This document shows, in pieces, positions 1-7,594 of a stretch of DNA of 16,964 nt. Positions within the stretch are counted from its first letter, which is position 1. Each line of letters begins with the position of its first letter. Made by a program: the position numbers and the translations under genes. The notes beneath the pieces are model-generated. The model was not told the DNA's origin. It saw only the letters and a list, made by a program, of their open reading frames with translations, and ran no database searches. Origin of the DNA: Bacillota bacterium (lineage in GTDB: Bacteria; Bacillota_E; RBS10-35; JAJYVN01); assembly GCA_021846605.1 (NCBI GenBank), contig JAJZWQ010000054.1, forward strand, positions 1-16,964, in the 5' to 3' direction.

Positions 1-127
1 TTCGGACATAAGCGTCACCTCCCTTGCCAGCCTCGCTATACGTGGGACTGGCGGGCCGCTGTCAGACGGCCTATCGCAGCACGATCCGGTAGCTGCAAGC
101 CCCCGGCTTTAGCCGTGGGGTCCTGAC
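1..127 (+). mobile_element. IS200/IS605-type right end (TnpB omega-RNA 3' end), partial
   Basis: Bases 98-127 read AGCCCCCGGC, TTTA, GCCGTGGGG, TCCTGAC. This forms a hairpin (CCCC 101-104 with GGGG 117-120; GGC 105-107 with GCC 112-114) with a TTTA loop and an unpaired GT bulge. That shape and wording is typical of IS200/IS605 right ends and of the 3' end of TnpB guide-RNA scaffolds. A second small hairpin (GCCG/CGGC) lies near 55-70. No tnpB coding region is recognisable in 1-94; the element would lie mostly to the left of the window. The boundary at 127/128 is supported by comparison with the neighbouring paralogue, whose homology begins at the bases matching 126-128. In such elements the guide follows the scaffold directly, so it would start at 128. 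Recognition is from memory of the family; a tnpB-free remnant is equally possible. Confidence 0.55.
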
Positions 128-2103
128 TTCGCCCCCAGTTCGATCGACAACAGGGCCATGAGCGTCACCAGGTCCACCACGGTCACCGCCGGACCGTTCG
201 CTCCGCTGCTCAGCCGGGTCGCCACGTCGAGATACCAGGTGGGCGTCTGCAGGACGGCGCGGCCCACGACAAACTGCGGGACCCCGGAGAAGGTGAACAG
301 CGGAAGGATGGTGTCGGCCGCGCCTGCGGTGGACTGGCCGAGTCCGTTGATGTCCATGGCCATCACCGGCATGTTGTTATACAGCGCCCCACCGCCCGGC
401 AGCCCCTGGCCGACGGTGCCGCCGGGGGAGAAGCCGCTGTAGGCGTCCAGCCCGCTGGCCCGCATCGGGGGCGAGAAGCCGTTGATGATGAAGCCGGTGA
501 CGCGCAGGTCCCATTGCGTGTAGAAGGTCTTGCAGTGTTGGGCCCATGCCGCCATGCCCGATGGCAGGCCGGACACCCGGGGCGTCTCCAGCCCGCCGGG
601 GTTGAGGTACCCGGCGCCGGAGTCTCCAGCGACGAAGGTGTCCTGGGGGGTGGCGGTGGAGCGCGCCCAGGCCATCGCCGGTCCCGCCCGCAGGCACAGG
701 TTGGGATCAAAGGCCCAGGAGAGCGGCACCTTGCCGCGGTTCTGGTCGGACCAGAGTTCCGGCAGCATGTGGTACAGCCAGGCTGGCGAGTCGAAGTCGC
801 CCACGTAGAACGCGAAGTAGGGGGCGGCCTTGACCGAGCCGTCGGCGTTCAGGTACCCGAGCTTGGTCAGCTCGGCCGTGTCGGGCGGCGCCTTCTGTGG
901 GTATGTCTGCTTCAACGGGAAGTGCTGCGTGAACGACGCGTTGCAGATGGAGGAGTACCCTAGCGCATCCGCTTCCATGAAGGCGTTGTAGCTGGACAGC
1001 GTTTCGGCGTACCGCCACTCGGTGTCTCCCGGCGAGTGGGTGCCCCCGGCGCTACCGTAGTTCGTGTACTTGAAGGCCCACGGCGGGAATCCGCCCACGT
1101 CGACCATCTTCTGGCCCTTGTTCTGGTGGTACACGCTGAACAGCAACTGGGACAGGGTGGCGGCGTCCGTCCCCGGCTTCTCCTGGGGGTCGTCCACGGG
1201 GGCCTCGTCCGGCCAGGGATCCAGGTCGAAGCAGAAGGCCCGCTTGCTCACATAGTAATCGTGGTTGACCAACGTGTTATTCCAGAAGGTGGTTCCCGCC
1301 TTGGGGTTGGACAGCCAGTAGGCGTCGATGTAGTAGGCCATGTAGTCCGTGCTGCAGCGGCCCTTGTCTAGGTAGAGCGCCTTGGCCCACAGATAGGCAT
1401 CGTTCTTCGGGCTGCCGGTGGACGGAATGTTCGTGCCCGGAATGGTGCCCTTGCCGGTGAACAGCGACTCGCCCTTGGGGCCGACCAGGGAGACCGCGGC
1501 GCCCCAGCCGTCCGCCAGCAGTTCGGTGTACAGGGGCGTCGGGTTCTGGATGAGCAGTACGTGGATGTCCGCCTGACTGTTGGTCCTATACGCGACGGGC
1601 AGCAGGTCCAGGACGCCGGCCAGCGTGGTGGCGACGTTCTCGGTGGCGGGCACGTTGGGGTCCCACACCACCAGACCCTTGGTCCGGTGGCCGAACATGG
1701 CCAGCAGGGTGGACAGGCTGGAGGCGACCGTGGGCGTCTGCTTGGCCACGGACCACCCCAACTCACCCATGCGGTCCCACCAGAAGCTGTCCAGGTCCGC
1801 GACGCTGCCGGGCCCCGGATTGCCCAACACGTAGAGCCGGGGCGCGTCGCGGTTGACGATCCCCTGCAGGGCGGCCAGCAACGCTGCCTCGTCGTAGGCC
1901 CGTTCCAGGGTGGGACCGGGGGTCAGGGACACGGTGCCATACGGCATGGGGTAGTGCACGAGCGGGGGTTCGGCGACGCGGTGCGCCGGTACGAGGCGCT
2001 TGCCTCCGCAGCCCGCCAGAGCCAGCACCGGCGGGCCCGCGGCGAGGGTCAGCGCACCCTGGGCGGTCCGGGTCAGCAGTGTCCGGCGACGTAGCTTGGG
2101 CAA
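109..2103 (-). CDS. GxGYxYP-family putative glycoside hydrolase, Tat lipoprotein (copy 1)
   Basis: Predicted 664-residue exported protein of the GxGYxYP putative glycoside hydrolase family; substrate unknown. The N-terminus has a twin-arginine signal (RRRTLLTRT, residues 5-13), a hydrophobic stretch, and a lipobox LAGC with Cys32, suggesting Tat export and lipid anchoring to the outer face of the membrane. Family signatures are ALLAALQGIVNRDAPRLYV near residue 74 and GAGYLNP at 496-502, a variant of the naming motif with Asn for the second Tyr. The TTG at 2103 is chosen because it gives a normal short Tat n-region and aligns with the neighbouring paralogue, whose TTG has a clear SD; the open frame extends to 2331. 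The last five residues, SGPHG, and the stop come from the adjoining transposon end; the paralogue ends at the preceding Lys. Identity to copy 2 is about 85-90% by eye. Function is family-level only. Confidence 0.85.
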   Translation of the reverse strand: MPKLRRRTLLTRTAQGALTLAAGPPVLALAGCGGKRLVPAHRVAEPPLVHYPMPYGTVSLTPGPTLERAYDEAALLAALQGIVNRDAPRLYVLGNPGPGSVADLDSFWWDRMGELGWSVAKQTPTVASSLSTLLAMFGHRTKGLVVWDPNVPATENVATTLAGVLDLLPVAYRTNSQADIHVLLIQNPTPLYTELLADGWGAAVSLVGPKGESLFTGKGTIPGTNIPSTGSPKNDAYLWAKALYLDKGRCSTDYMAYYIDAYWLSNPKAGTTFWNNTLVNHDYYVSKRAFCFDLDPWPDEAPVDDPQEKPGTDAATLSQLLFSVYHQNKGQKMVDVGGFPPWAFKYTNYGSAGGTHSPGDTEWRYAETLSSYNAFMEADALGYSSICNASFTQHFPLKQTYPQKAPPDTAELTKLGYLNADGSVKAAPYFAFYVGDFDSPAWLYHMLPELWSDQNRGKVPLSWAFDPNLCLRAGPAMAWARSTATPQDTFVAGDSGAGYLNPGGLETPRVSGLPSGMAAWAQHCKTFYTQWDLRVTGFIINGFSPPMRASGLDAYSGFSPGGTVGQGLPGGGALYNNMPVMAMDINGLGQSTAGAADTILPLFTFSGVPQFVVGRAVLQTPTWYLDVATRLSSGANGPAVTVVDLVTLMALLSIELGAKSGPHG

Positions 2104-2146
2104 AGGTTCGCCCCCCCCGCGCAGGCTGTTGAACGGGCACAACCGC

Positions 2147-2175
2147 AACATACCGGGCTCTCCCGCATGTGCCTT
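2147..2175 (-). promoter_or_regulatory. Candidate promoter of copy 1 (weakened)
   Basis: On the minus strand AAGGCA (2170-2175) lies 17 nt from TATGTT (2147-2152). These are the bases aligned with the better TGGGCA-17-TATACT promoter of copy 2. Both boxes are further from consensus here, so copy 1 may be expressed less, or mainly by readthrough from copy 2. Confidence 0.3.
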
Positions 2176-2305
2176 GGGCGGAAGTCGACCGTCACGGGCT
2201 CCGGGGGCTGCACGCGGTCCCGGTTCCCACCGGGAGGGGGTGGGCCCATGCCGTCCCCGAGGGTCGGGCCGCGCCTGCCGGAAGCGCGCCCGACAAGGGC
2301 ACCGT

Positions 2306-2322
2306 GCCGGTTGGCGACCGGC
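2306..2322 (-). terminator. Stem-loop just after copy 2 stop, weak terminator candidate
   Basis: GCCGGT (2306-2311) and ACCGGC (2317-2322) form a 6-bp stem with a 5-nt loop, five bases beyond the copy 2 stop codon. No T-run follows on the minus strand, so it is not a canonical intrinsic terminator. It may only protect the 3' end or be incidental. Confidence 0.2.
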
Positions 2323-2327
2323 CAGTC

Positions 2328-4304
2328 TCACTTCGCCCCGAGTTCGATGGCCAGCAGAGCCATCAGCGTCACCAGATCCACGACGGTGACCGCCGGGCCG
2401 TTCGCGCCGTCGCTCGCGCGGGTCGCCACATCGAGGTACCAGGTTGGCGTCTGCAGGATGGCCCGGCCCACCGCGAACTGCGGGACCCCGGAGTACGTGA
2501 ACAGTCCGGTGATCTGATCGGCCGAGGCGACGACCTGAGCGGGAAACCCGTTGACGGCCATGGACAGCACCGGCATGTTGTTATACAGCGCGCCGGCGCC
2601 CGGCATACCCTGGCCGACGGTGCCGCCGGGGGAGAAGCCGCTGTATGCGTCCAGCCCGCTGGCCCGCATCGAGGGGGAGAACCCCTCGATGATGAAGCCG
2701 GTGAGGCGGATGTCCCACTGGGTGTAGAGCCGGTGGCAGTGCTTGGCCCACACCGCCATGCCCGAGGGCAGGCCCGAGACCCGGGGCGTCTCCAACTCGC
2801 CCGGGTTGAGGTATCCGGCGCCCGAGTCTCCGGCGACGAAGGTGTCCTGCGAGGTGGCGGTGGCGCGCGCCCAAGCCATCGCCGGCCCCGCGCGCAGGCA
2901 GAGGTTGGGGTCGAACGCCCAGGAGAGCGGCACCTTGCCGCGGTTGCTGTCGGACCAGAGCAGCGGCAGCATGTGGTACAGCCATGCTGGCGAGTCGAAG
3001 TCGCCCACGTAGAACGCGAAGTAACGGGCGGGCTTGACCGAGCCGTCGGCGTTCAGGTATCCGAGTTGGGTCAGCGTGGCCTTGTCGGGTGGGGCCTTCT
3101 GCGGATAGGTCTGCTTCAGGGGGAAGTGCTGCGTGAACGACGCGTTGCAGATGGAGGAGTACCCCAGCGCGTCCGCTTCCATAAATGCGTTATAGCTGGA
3201 CAGCGTCTCGGCGTACGTCCACTCGGTTTGGACCGGGGCATGGCTGCCCCCGGCGTGGCCGTAGTTCGTGTACTTGAAGGCCCAGGGCGGGAAGCCCCCC
3301 ACGTCCAGCATCTTCTGGCCCTTGTTCTGGTGGTACACGCTCGCCAGCAGTTTGGCCATGGTAGCGGCGTCCGTTCCGGGCTTCTCCTGGGGGTCGTCCA
3401 CGGGCGCCTCGTCGGACCAGGGGTCAAGGTCGAAGAAGAAGGCCCGCTTGCTCACGTAAAAGTCGTGGTTGACCAGCGTGTTGTTCCAGAAGTTACTCCC
3501 CGGTGTGGGCTCGGAGAGCCAATAGGCGTCGATGTAGTAGGCCATGTAGTCGGTGCCGCACCGGCCCTTGTCCAGATAGAGCGCCTTGGCCCACAGGTAG
3601 GCGTCGTTCTTCGCGCTGCCGCTGGACGGGAGGTTCGTGCCGGGGATGGTGCCCTTGCCGGTGAACATGGACTCGCCCTTGGGGCCGACCAGGGAGACCG
3701 CGGCGCCCCAGCCGTCCGCCAGCAGTTCGGTGTACAGGGGTGTCGGTGTTTCGGCGATCAGCACGTGGATGTCCGCCTGACTCTTGGTCCTGTAGGCGAC
3801 GGGCAGCAGGTCCAGGACGCCGGCCAGCGTGGCGGCCACGTTCTCGGTGGCGGGCACGTTGGGGTCCCAGACCACCAGGCCCTTGGTGCGGTGGCCGTAC
3901 ATGGCCAGCAGGGTGGACAGGCTGGAGGCGACCGTGGGCGTCTGTTTGGCCACGGACCACCCCAACGCGCCCATGCGGTCCCACCAGAAGGTGTCCAGGT
4001 CGCCGACGCTGCCGGGTCCCGGATTGCCCAGCACGTAAAGCCGGGGAGCATCGCGGTTGACGATCCCCTGCAGTGCGGACAGCAGTGCTGCCTCGTCGTA
4101 AGCCCGTTCCAGGGCGGGACCGGGCGTCAGTTGCACGGTGCCGTATGGCATCGGGTAGTGGACGAGCGGTGGTTCGGGGACGCGTTTGGTCGGCACGAGG
4201 GGCTTACCGCAACCGGCCAGCGCCAGGACGGACGGGGCCGCGGCGAGGGTCAGGGCACCCTGGGCGGTCCGGGTCAGCAACGTGCGCCGACGTAGCCTGG
4301 GCAA
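2328..4304 (-). CDS. GxGYxYP-family putative glycoside hydrolase, Tat lipoprotein (copy 2)
   Basis: A 658-residue paralogue of the preceding gene with the same architecture: basic n-region with RRRTLLTRT, hydrophobic core, lipobox LAGC with Cys32, then the GxGYxYP-type domain with GAGYLNP at 495-501. It is expected to be Tat-exported and lipid-anchored, acting on an unknown, possibly carbohydrate, substrate. The TTG at 4304 is preferred over upstream codons because a GGGAGG SD sits 7 nt before it and a promoter lies 44 nt upstream; the frame stays open to 4466. It ends with the Lys codon and a normal TGA, showing what the 3' end of copy 1 looked like before the transposon junction. Conserved acidic, aromatic and glycine-rich blocks (DFDSPAWLYHMLP, YSGFSPGGTVGQG) match between copies, which argues that both are under selection. 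Whether the enzyme is a hydrolase has not been shown from sequence. Confidence 0.87.
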   Translation of the reverse strand: MPRLRRRTLLTRTAQGALTLAAAPSVLALAGCGKPLVPTKRVPEPPLVHYPMPYGTVQLTPGPALERAYDEAALLSALQGIVNRDAPRLYVLGNPGPGSVGDLDTFWWDRMGALGWSVAKQTPTVASSLSTLLAMYGHRTKGLVVWDPNVPATENVAATLAGVLDLLPVAYRTKSQADIHVLIAETPTPLYTELLADGWGAAVSLVGPKGESMFTGKGTIPGTNLPSSGSAKNDAYLWAKALYLDKGRCGTDYMAYYIDAYWLSEPTPGSNFWNNTLVNHDFYVSKRAFFFDLDPWSDEAPVDDPQEKPGTDAATMAKLLASVYHQNKGQKMLDVGGFPPWAFKYTNYGHAGGSHAPVQTEWTYAETLSSYNAFMEADALGYSSICNASFTQHFPLKQTYPQKAPPDKATLTQLGYLNADGSVKPARYFAFYVGDFDSPAWLYHMLPLLWSDSNRGKVPLSWAFDPNLCLRAGPAMAWARATATSQDTFVAGDSGAGYLNPGELETPRVSGLPSGMAVWAKHCHRLYTQWDIRLTGFIIEGFSPSMRASGLDAYSGFSPGGTVGQGMPGAGALYNNMPVLSMAVNGFPAQVVASADQITGLFTYSGVPQFAVGRAILQTPTWYLDVATRASDGANGPAVTVVDLVTLMALLAIELGAK

Positions 4305-4317
4305 CGGTTCGCCTCCC
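4302..4317 (-). promoter_or_regulatory. RBS and TTG start of copy 2
   Basis: GGGAGG (4312-4317, minus strand) is followed after 7 nt by TTG (4302-4304). In copy 1 the same place reads a G-run, CGAACCT, TTG. The conserved spacing in both copies is what fixes the start at TTG rather than at the upstream ATG codons, which do not align between copies. Confidence 0.65.
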
Positions 4318-4347
4318 AGTGTGCGCGCGTCGAATGGGCACATGCGG

Positions 4348-4376
4348 AGTATACCGGTCTCTCCGGGATGTGCCCA
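4348..4376 (-). promoter_or_regulatory. Sigma-A-type promoter of copy 2
   Basis: Minus strand TGGGCA (4371-4376), 17-nt spacer, TATACT (4348-4353). The -10 box matches 5 of 6 consensus bases and the -35 box 4 of 6. Predicted transcription start is near 4341, giving a leader of about 37 nt with an SD. Confidence 0.55.
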
Positions 4377-4467
4377 GGGCGGAAGGGCATCGTCACACGC
4401 TCCGGGGCCTGCAGGAGGACCCCGGGGGCAGGAGAATCCCAACATGGTTGCGGTGGAAGCAGCCATT

Positions 4468-4734
4468 GGGAGGTGATCGTGTCAACGACCGTCGGCTGAA
4501 ACCGATGGCTTGTTCGGCTGGGTCGCTGGACGTTAGGCCGGTTGACGGCGACCCGCCGGGGTCGCGTGTAGCCATCCCGGCAAGGAGAGGAGCGATCTGG
4601 AGCCATGTGCCCGAAGCGGTTTTCCGGCAAGCCGGTGCCTTTGGGCGGCGTCTCCTCTCCGGTTGTGCTGCGAGCATTTTACCGGGCGGCAGACTCTCCG
4701 CCCGAACCCGCTACGCTCAGTTGTCAAGGTGCAC
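4468..4734 (-). ncRNA. Structured intergenic region, possible leader or small RNA
   Basis: This is the main part of the 629-nt gap between the minus-strand lipoprotein gene and polA. No convincing gene was found. Perfect stem-loops are dense: GCGACCC/GGGTCGC (4548-4565, loop GCCG); GGAGAGGAG 4584-4592 with CTCCTCTCC 4652-4660, extended by CG/CG pairs across a one-base bulge and enclosing CCGG-CAAG-CCGG (4624-4635); and CGGGCGG/CCGCCCG (4683-4704). A consensus extended -10 box lies just upstream on the minus strand, so transcription towards the lipoprotein genes is the better guess. No known riboswitch, T-box, SRP, RNase P or tmRNA signature was recognised. It could be a long 5' leader of copy 2, a separate small RNA, or untranscribed DNA structure. 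Confidence 0.35.
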
Positions 4735-4740
4735 TCCTAG

Positions 4741-4749
4741 ATTATACCA
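4741..4749 (-). promoter_or_regulatory. Extended -10 promoter element
   Basis: The minus strand reads TGGTATAAT, a perfect TGn extended -10 hexamer. No good -35 box lies 16-18 nt upstream, which extended -10 promoters tolerate. On the plus strand the same stretch gives a weaker divergent candidate for polA (TTGTCA 4721-4726, 16 nt, TATACC 4743-4748). Confidence 0.4.
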
Positions 4750-4760
4750 CAAGGGAGGGA

Positions 4761-4799
4761 GCGGGGCTTCCGCTGTCGCCTGAAGGCGACAGTCCCCGC
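4761..4799. other. Long stem-loop in the polA leader
   Basis: CTGTCGCC (4773-4780), loop TGAA, GGCGACAG (4785-4792) is a perfect 8-bp stem. It is flanked by an outer GCGGGG/CCCCGC stem (4761-4766, 4794-4799) with an asymmetric internal loop. There is no T-run on either side, so it is not an obvious intrinsic terminator. It could act in the polA 5' leader, be a transposon-end relic, or separate divergent promoters. Confidence 0.4.
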
Positions 4800-4933
4800 G
4801 CCGCGTGATTTATGGCGGCTGGTCAGGATGACCCGCTGGGGCCGGGGCCCCGTCGGCATGCTGGCGGGCCCTCGTGCGTCCTGACCCGCGGGGCGCGGCG
4901 TCCGCGGGGTCGCGCCCGCCGAGCGCCGCTTTG

Positions 4934-7594
4934 ATGTACGCTGAGGGCGGCTTAGGCAAAAAGGGGGCGGCCGCGGCGGGCGGAGCGGTAGACAAGCTGG
5001 TCCTGATCGACGGCCATAGTCTGCTCCATCGGGCATTCTTTGCCCTGCCGCCGCTGACGGCGCCGGACGGGCGGCCTACGGGCGCGCTGGTCGGGTTTTT
5101 CAACATGCTGCTGCGGTTGCTGGACGACGAGCGCCCCTCGCACCTGGCTGTCGCCTTGGATCGGCCGGAGCAGACCTTCCGGCATGCGCAGTTCGATGCC
5201 TACAAGGCGCAACGGGCGGCCATGCCCTCCGAGTTGCGCGACCAGGTCGGCCTGCTGCGGGAGCTACTCGCCGCGTTGCGCATCCCTGTCCTGGAGCAGC
5301 CGGGCGCCGAGGCTGACGACCTGATCGGCACTGCGGCCACCCGCGCGCAGGCGGCCGGACTCCCGGCCATGGTGGTGACCGGCGACCGCGACGCGCTGCA
5401 ACTGGTCGCGCCCGGCGTCACCGTCCTCTATACGCGACGGGGCATCACCGAGATCGACCGCATGGACGTGGCCGCGGTGCGAGAGCGGTACGGGGTGGAG
5501 CCCGCGCAGTTGATCGACGTCAAAGCCCTGGTCGGGGATACCTCGGACAATTACCCCGGGGTGCCCACCATCGGGGAGAAGACCGCCTGTAAGCTGATCG
5601 CGCGGTTCGGCTCTGCCCCGGCCCTCTTGGAGGGTCTGGAGACGGTGGGGCCTCCGCGTACGCGGCAGGCCCTGCGGGACCATGCGGAGACCGTGCGCCG
5701 CAACCTGCGCCTGGCCACCATCGTGCGGGACGTCGCGCTGGCCTTCGACGTGGCGGAGCTACGCCGTCAGGTCCCTGAGCCCGTCGCCCAGGCCCTGTTG
5801 CAGCAGTTGGGCATGTCCAGGGTGTGGGGCCGTCTGACCGGGGAGGGCGAAGGGGAGGCGTCCCCGGTGCCGCCCGCGCCCGACGCGGAGGGAATCGCCT
5901 TCCACCTGCCCCCCGCCGCTGTGGAGCGGGTGTTGGGCGAGGACTTCGGTGCGCGCCTCCGGGACGAGCCTGGCCCCGTCGGGGTGGTGGTGGGGTCAGG
6001 CGCGACGCCGACCGCGCTGGCCTGCGCAGCGGCCGGGCGGGTGTGGGTCTGGGAGGGCGAAGGGCCGCCTCCGGCCTTTGACAGCCCTGCCTTGCTGTGC
6101 GCGCACGACAGCAAGCGGGTGTGCCATGTCGTCCTGGTCGGTGGCGGCCGCTGGCGCACGCCGGCGTTTGACGCCAGTATCGGGGCCTACCTGCTCGAGC
6201 CCGATCGGGCCAGCTACCCCCTGAGGGACATCTGCCGGCGGTTCGCGGTGCCCGTGCCGGGCGACGACAGCCTCCCCGAGGCGGCGGCCGCCCTGGCAGA
6301 CCTGCGGGTCCCCCTGGAGGCGGCCCTGCGCGACAACGGCCTGTGGCAGGTGTATGCGGACATCGAGCTCCCGTTGGTGGGTGTCCTGGCGCGCATGGAG
6401 CGGGCCGGCGTGCTGGTCGACCGGGCGGCCCTGGGCCGCTTGGAGACCGAGTTCGCCGCGCGGCTGCGCGCCGCGGAGGCGGAGATCTACACGATCGCTG
6501 GTGAGCGCTTCAACATCAATTCGACGCAACAGTTGGGGCAGATCCTGTTCGAGCGGCTGGGGCTCAAACCGCCGAAGCGGACGAAGACCGGCTACTCCAC
6601 AGACGCCGACGTGCTGGAGCAACTGGCGGCGCTGCATCCGCTTCCCGCCGAGGTGCTGACCTACCGCACGCTGCAGAAGCTCCAGTCCACCTATGTCCAG
6701 GCGCTGCCCGGGTACGTCGCGGCCGACGGCCGCATTCACACGGATTTCCGCCAGACGGTGGCGGCCACCGGGCGACTATCCTCCAACAACCCGAACCTGC
6801 AGAACATCCCCGTCCGCGACGACAGCGGCCGTCCCATCCGGCGCGTCTTCGTGGCGCCCCCCGGACGGCAGTTGGTCTCGGCCGACTACTCGCAGGTCGA
6901 GTTGCGGGTGCTGGCGCACCTCTCCGGGGATGCGGGCCTCCTGGCGGCGTTCACCCAGGGCGGGGACATCCACCGGGCGACCGCGGCCGAGGTCTGGGGC
7001 GTCCCGCCGGCGGAGGTGACGGCGACGCAGCGCAGCGCGGCCAAGGCGGTCAACTTCGGGATCGTGTACGGCATCAGCGACTTCGGGCTGGCGCGCCAGT
7101 TGGGGTGCCCGGTGGCCGAGGCGCACGCCGTGATCGCCCGCTACTTTGAGCGCTATCCGGGCGTCAAGGAGCACATGGAGGCCGTGGTGGCCGAGGCCCG
7201 GCGCACCGGGGAGGTGCGCACGCTGTTCGGCCGCCGCCGCCAGTTACCGGACCTTGCGCAGCGCAACTGGGCGCGCCGCGCCTTTGCCGAGCGGACGGCG
7301 ATGAACAGCCCGATCCAGGGGACGGCGGCCGACCTGATCAAGCGAGCGATGATTGCCGTGGACGCGGCGCTGGAGGCGCGCGGCCTGCAGTCCCGGCTGA
7401 TCCTGCAGGTGCACGACGAACTCATCGTCGAGGCCCCGGACGCGGAGGTGCCCACGGTGGCGGTGCTGCTGGGACGGTGCATGCGTTCGGCGGGGGCGCT
7501 GCGCGTGCCGCTCGAGGTGGATGTGCACGCCGGCCGCAACTGGCTGGACATGGACCCGGTCGACGCGGCCGCGGAGGGCGGCGTCAGTGCCTGA
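4934..7594 (+). CDS. polA: DNA polymerase I
   Basis: An 886-residue family A polymerase for gap filling, primer removal and repair synthesis. Residues about 21-300 are the 5'-3' exonuclease: IDGHSLLHRAFF, EADDL (126-130), TGDRDALQL (149-157) and the helix-3-turn-helix GDTSDNYPGVPTIGEKT (201-217). Residues about 318-460 occupy the place of the 3'-5' exonuclease but lack the DxE motif, as in other proofreading-deficient Pol I enzymes, so proofreading is predicted to be absent. The polymerase domain has motif A DYSQVELR (651-658), motif B RSAAKAVNFGIVYG (700-713, with Phe at 708, the residue that usually disfavours dideoxynucleotides) and motif C VHDE (826-829). The ATG at 4934 is the last start before the domain; no strong SD precedes it, and an in-frame GTG exists at 4874, so the exact start is uncertain. 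The gene ends inside mutM (8-nt overlap). Confidence 0.97.
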   Translation: MYAEGGLGKKGAAAAGGAVDKLVLIDGHSLLHRAFFALPPLTAPDGRPTGALVGFFNMLLRLLDDERPSHLAVALDRPEQTFRHAQFDAYKAQRAAMPSELRDQVGLLRELLAALRIPVLEQPGAEADDLIGTAATRAQAAGLPAMVVTGDRDALQLVAPGVTVLYTRRGITEIDRMDVAAVRERYGVEPAQLIDVKALVGDTSDNYPGVPTIGEKTACKLIARFGSAPALLEGLETVGPPRTRQALRDHAETVRRNLRLATIVRDVALAFDVAELRRQVPEPVAQALLQQLGMSRVWGRLTGEGEGEASPVPPAPDAEGIAFHLPPAAVERVLGEDFGARLRDEPGPVGVVVGSGATPTALACAAAGRVWVWEGEGPPPAFDSPALLCAHDSKRVCHVVLVGGGRWRTPAFDASIGAYLLEPDRASYPLRDICRRFAVPVPGDDSLPEAAAALADLRVPLEAALRDNGLWQVYADIELPLVGVLARMERAGVLVDRAALGRLETEFAARLRAAEAEIYTIAGERFNINSTQQLGQILFERLGLKPPKRTKTGYSTDADVLEQLAALHPLPAEVLTYRTLQKLQSTYVQALPGYVAADGRIHTDFRQTVAATGRLSSNNPNLQNIPVRDDSGRPIRRVFVAPPGRQLVSADYSQVELRVLAHLSGDAGLLAAFTQGGDIHRATAAEVWGVPPAEVTATQRSAAKAVNFGIVYGISDFGLARQLGCPVAEAHAVIARYFERYPGVKEHMEAVVAEARRTGEVRTLFGRRRQLPDLAQRNWARRAFAERTAMNSPIQGTAADLIKRAMIAVDAALEARGLQSRLILQVHDELIVEAPDAEVPTVAVLLGRCMRSAGALRVPLEVDVHAGRNWLDMDPVDAAAEGGVSA

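Larger units (their letters stand above)
128..4413. repeat. Tandem ~2.1-kb duplication (128-2212 and 2332-4413)
   Basis: The two minus-strand lipoprotein genes are direct repeats. The alignment runs from the 3' codons (128 and 2332) through both genes with a net difference of one codon (Gly after the lipobox CG in copy 1). It continues without indels about 110 bp upstream of the TTG starts, so each copy includes its promoter region. Divergence is mostly at third positions. Some blocks are almost identical, for example about 65 bp around 1474-1540 versus 3678-3744. Upstream of 2212/4413 the similarity fades. Confidence 0.85.

Noticed and set aside
2169..4295. A 708-codon plus-strand open frame.
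   Set aside because: Antisense shadow of copy 2: both lipoprotein genes are well supported on the minus strand, and the plus-strand product is Gly/Val/Arg/His-rich without domain signals.
4533..4727. Minus-strand 64-aa frame starting TTG with an AGGAG SD just after the extended -10 box.
   Set aside because: The SD would fall at or before the predicted transcription start, the translation is Arg/His-rich without any known motif, and the DNA is better explained by its stem-loops.
4761..4799. Left end of an IS200/IS605 element upstream of polA.
   Set aside because: The hairpin and nearby TGGTATAAT are reminiscent of such ends, but no transposase remnant or matching right end is visible on either side.
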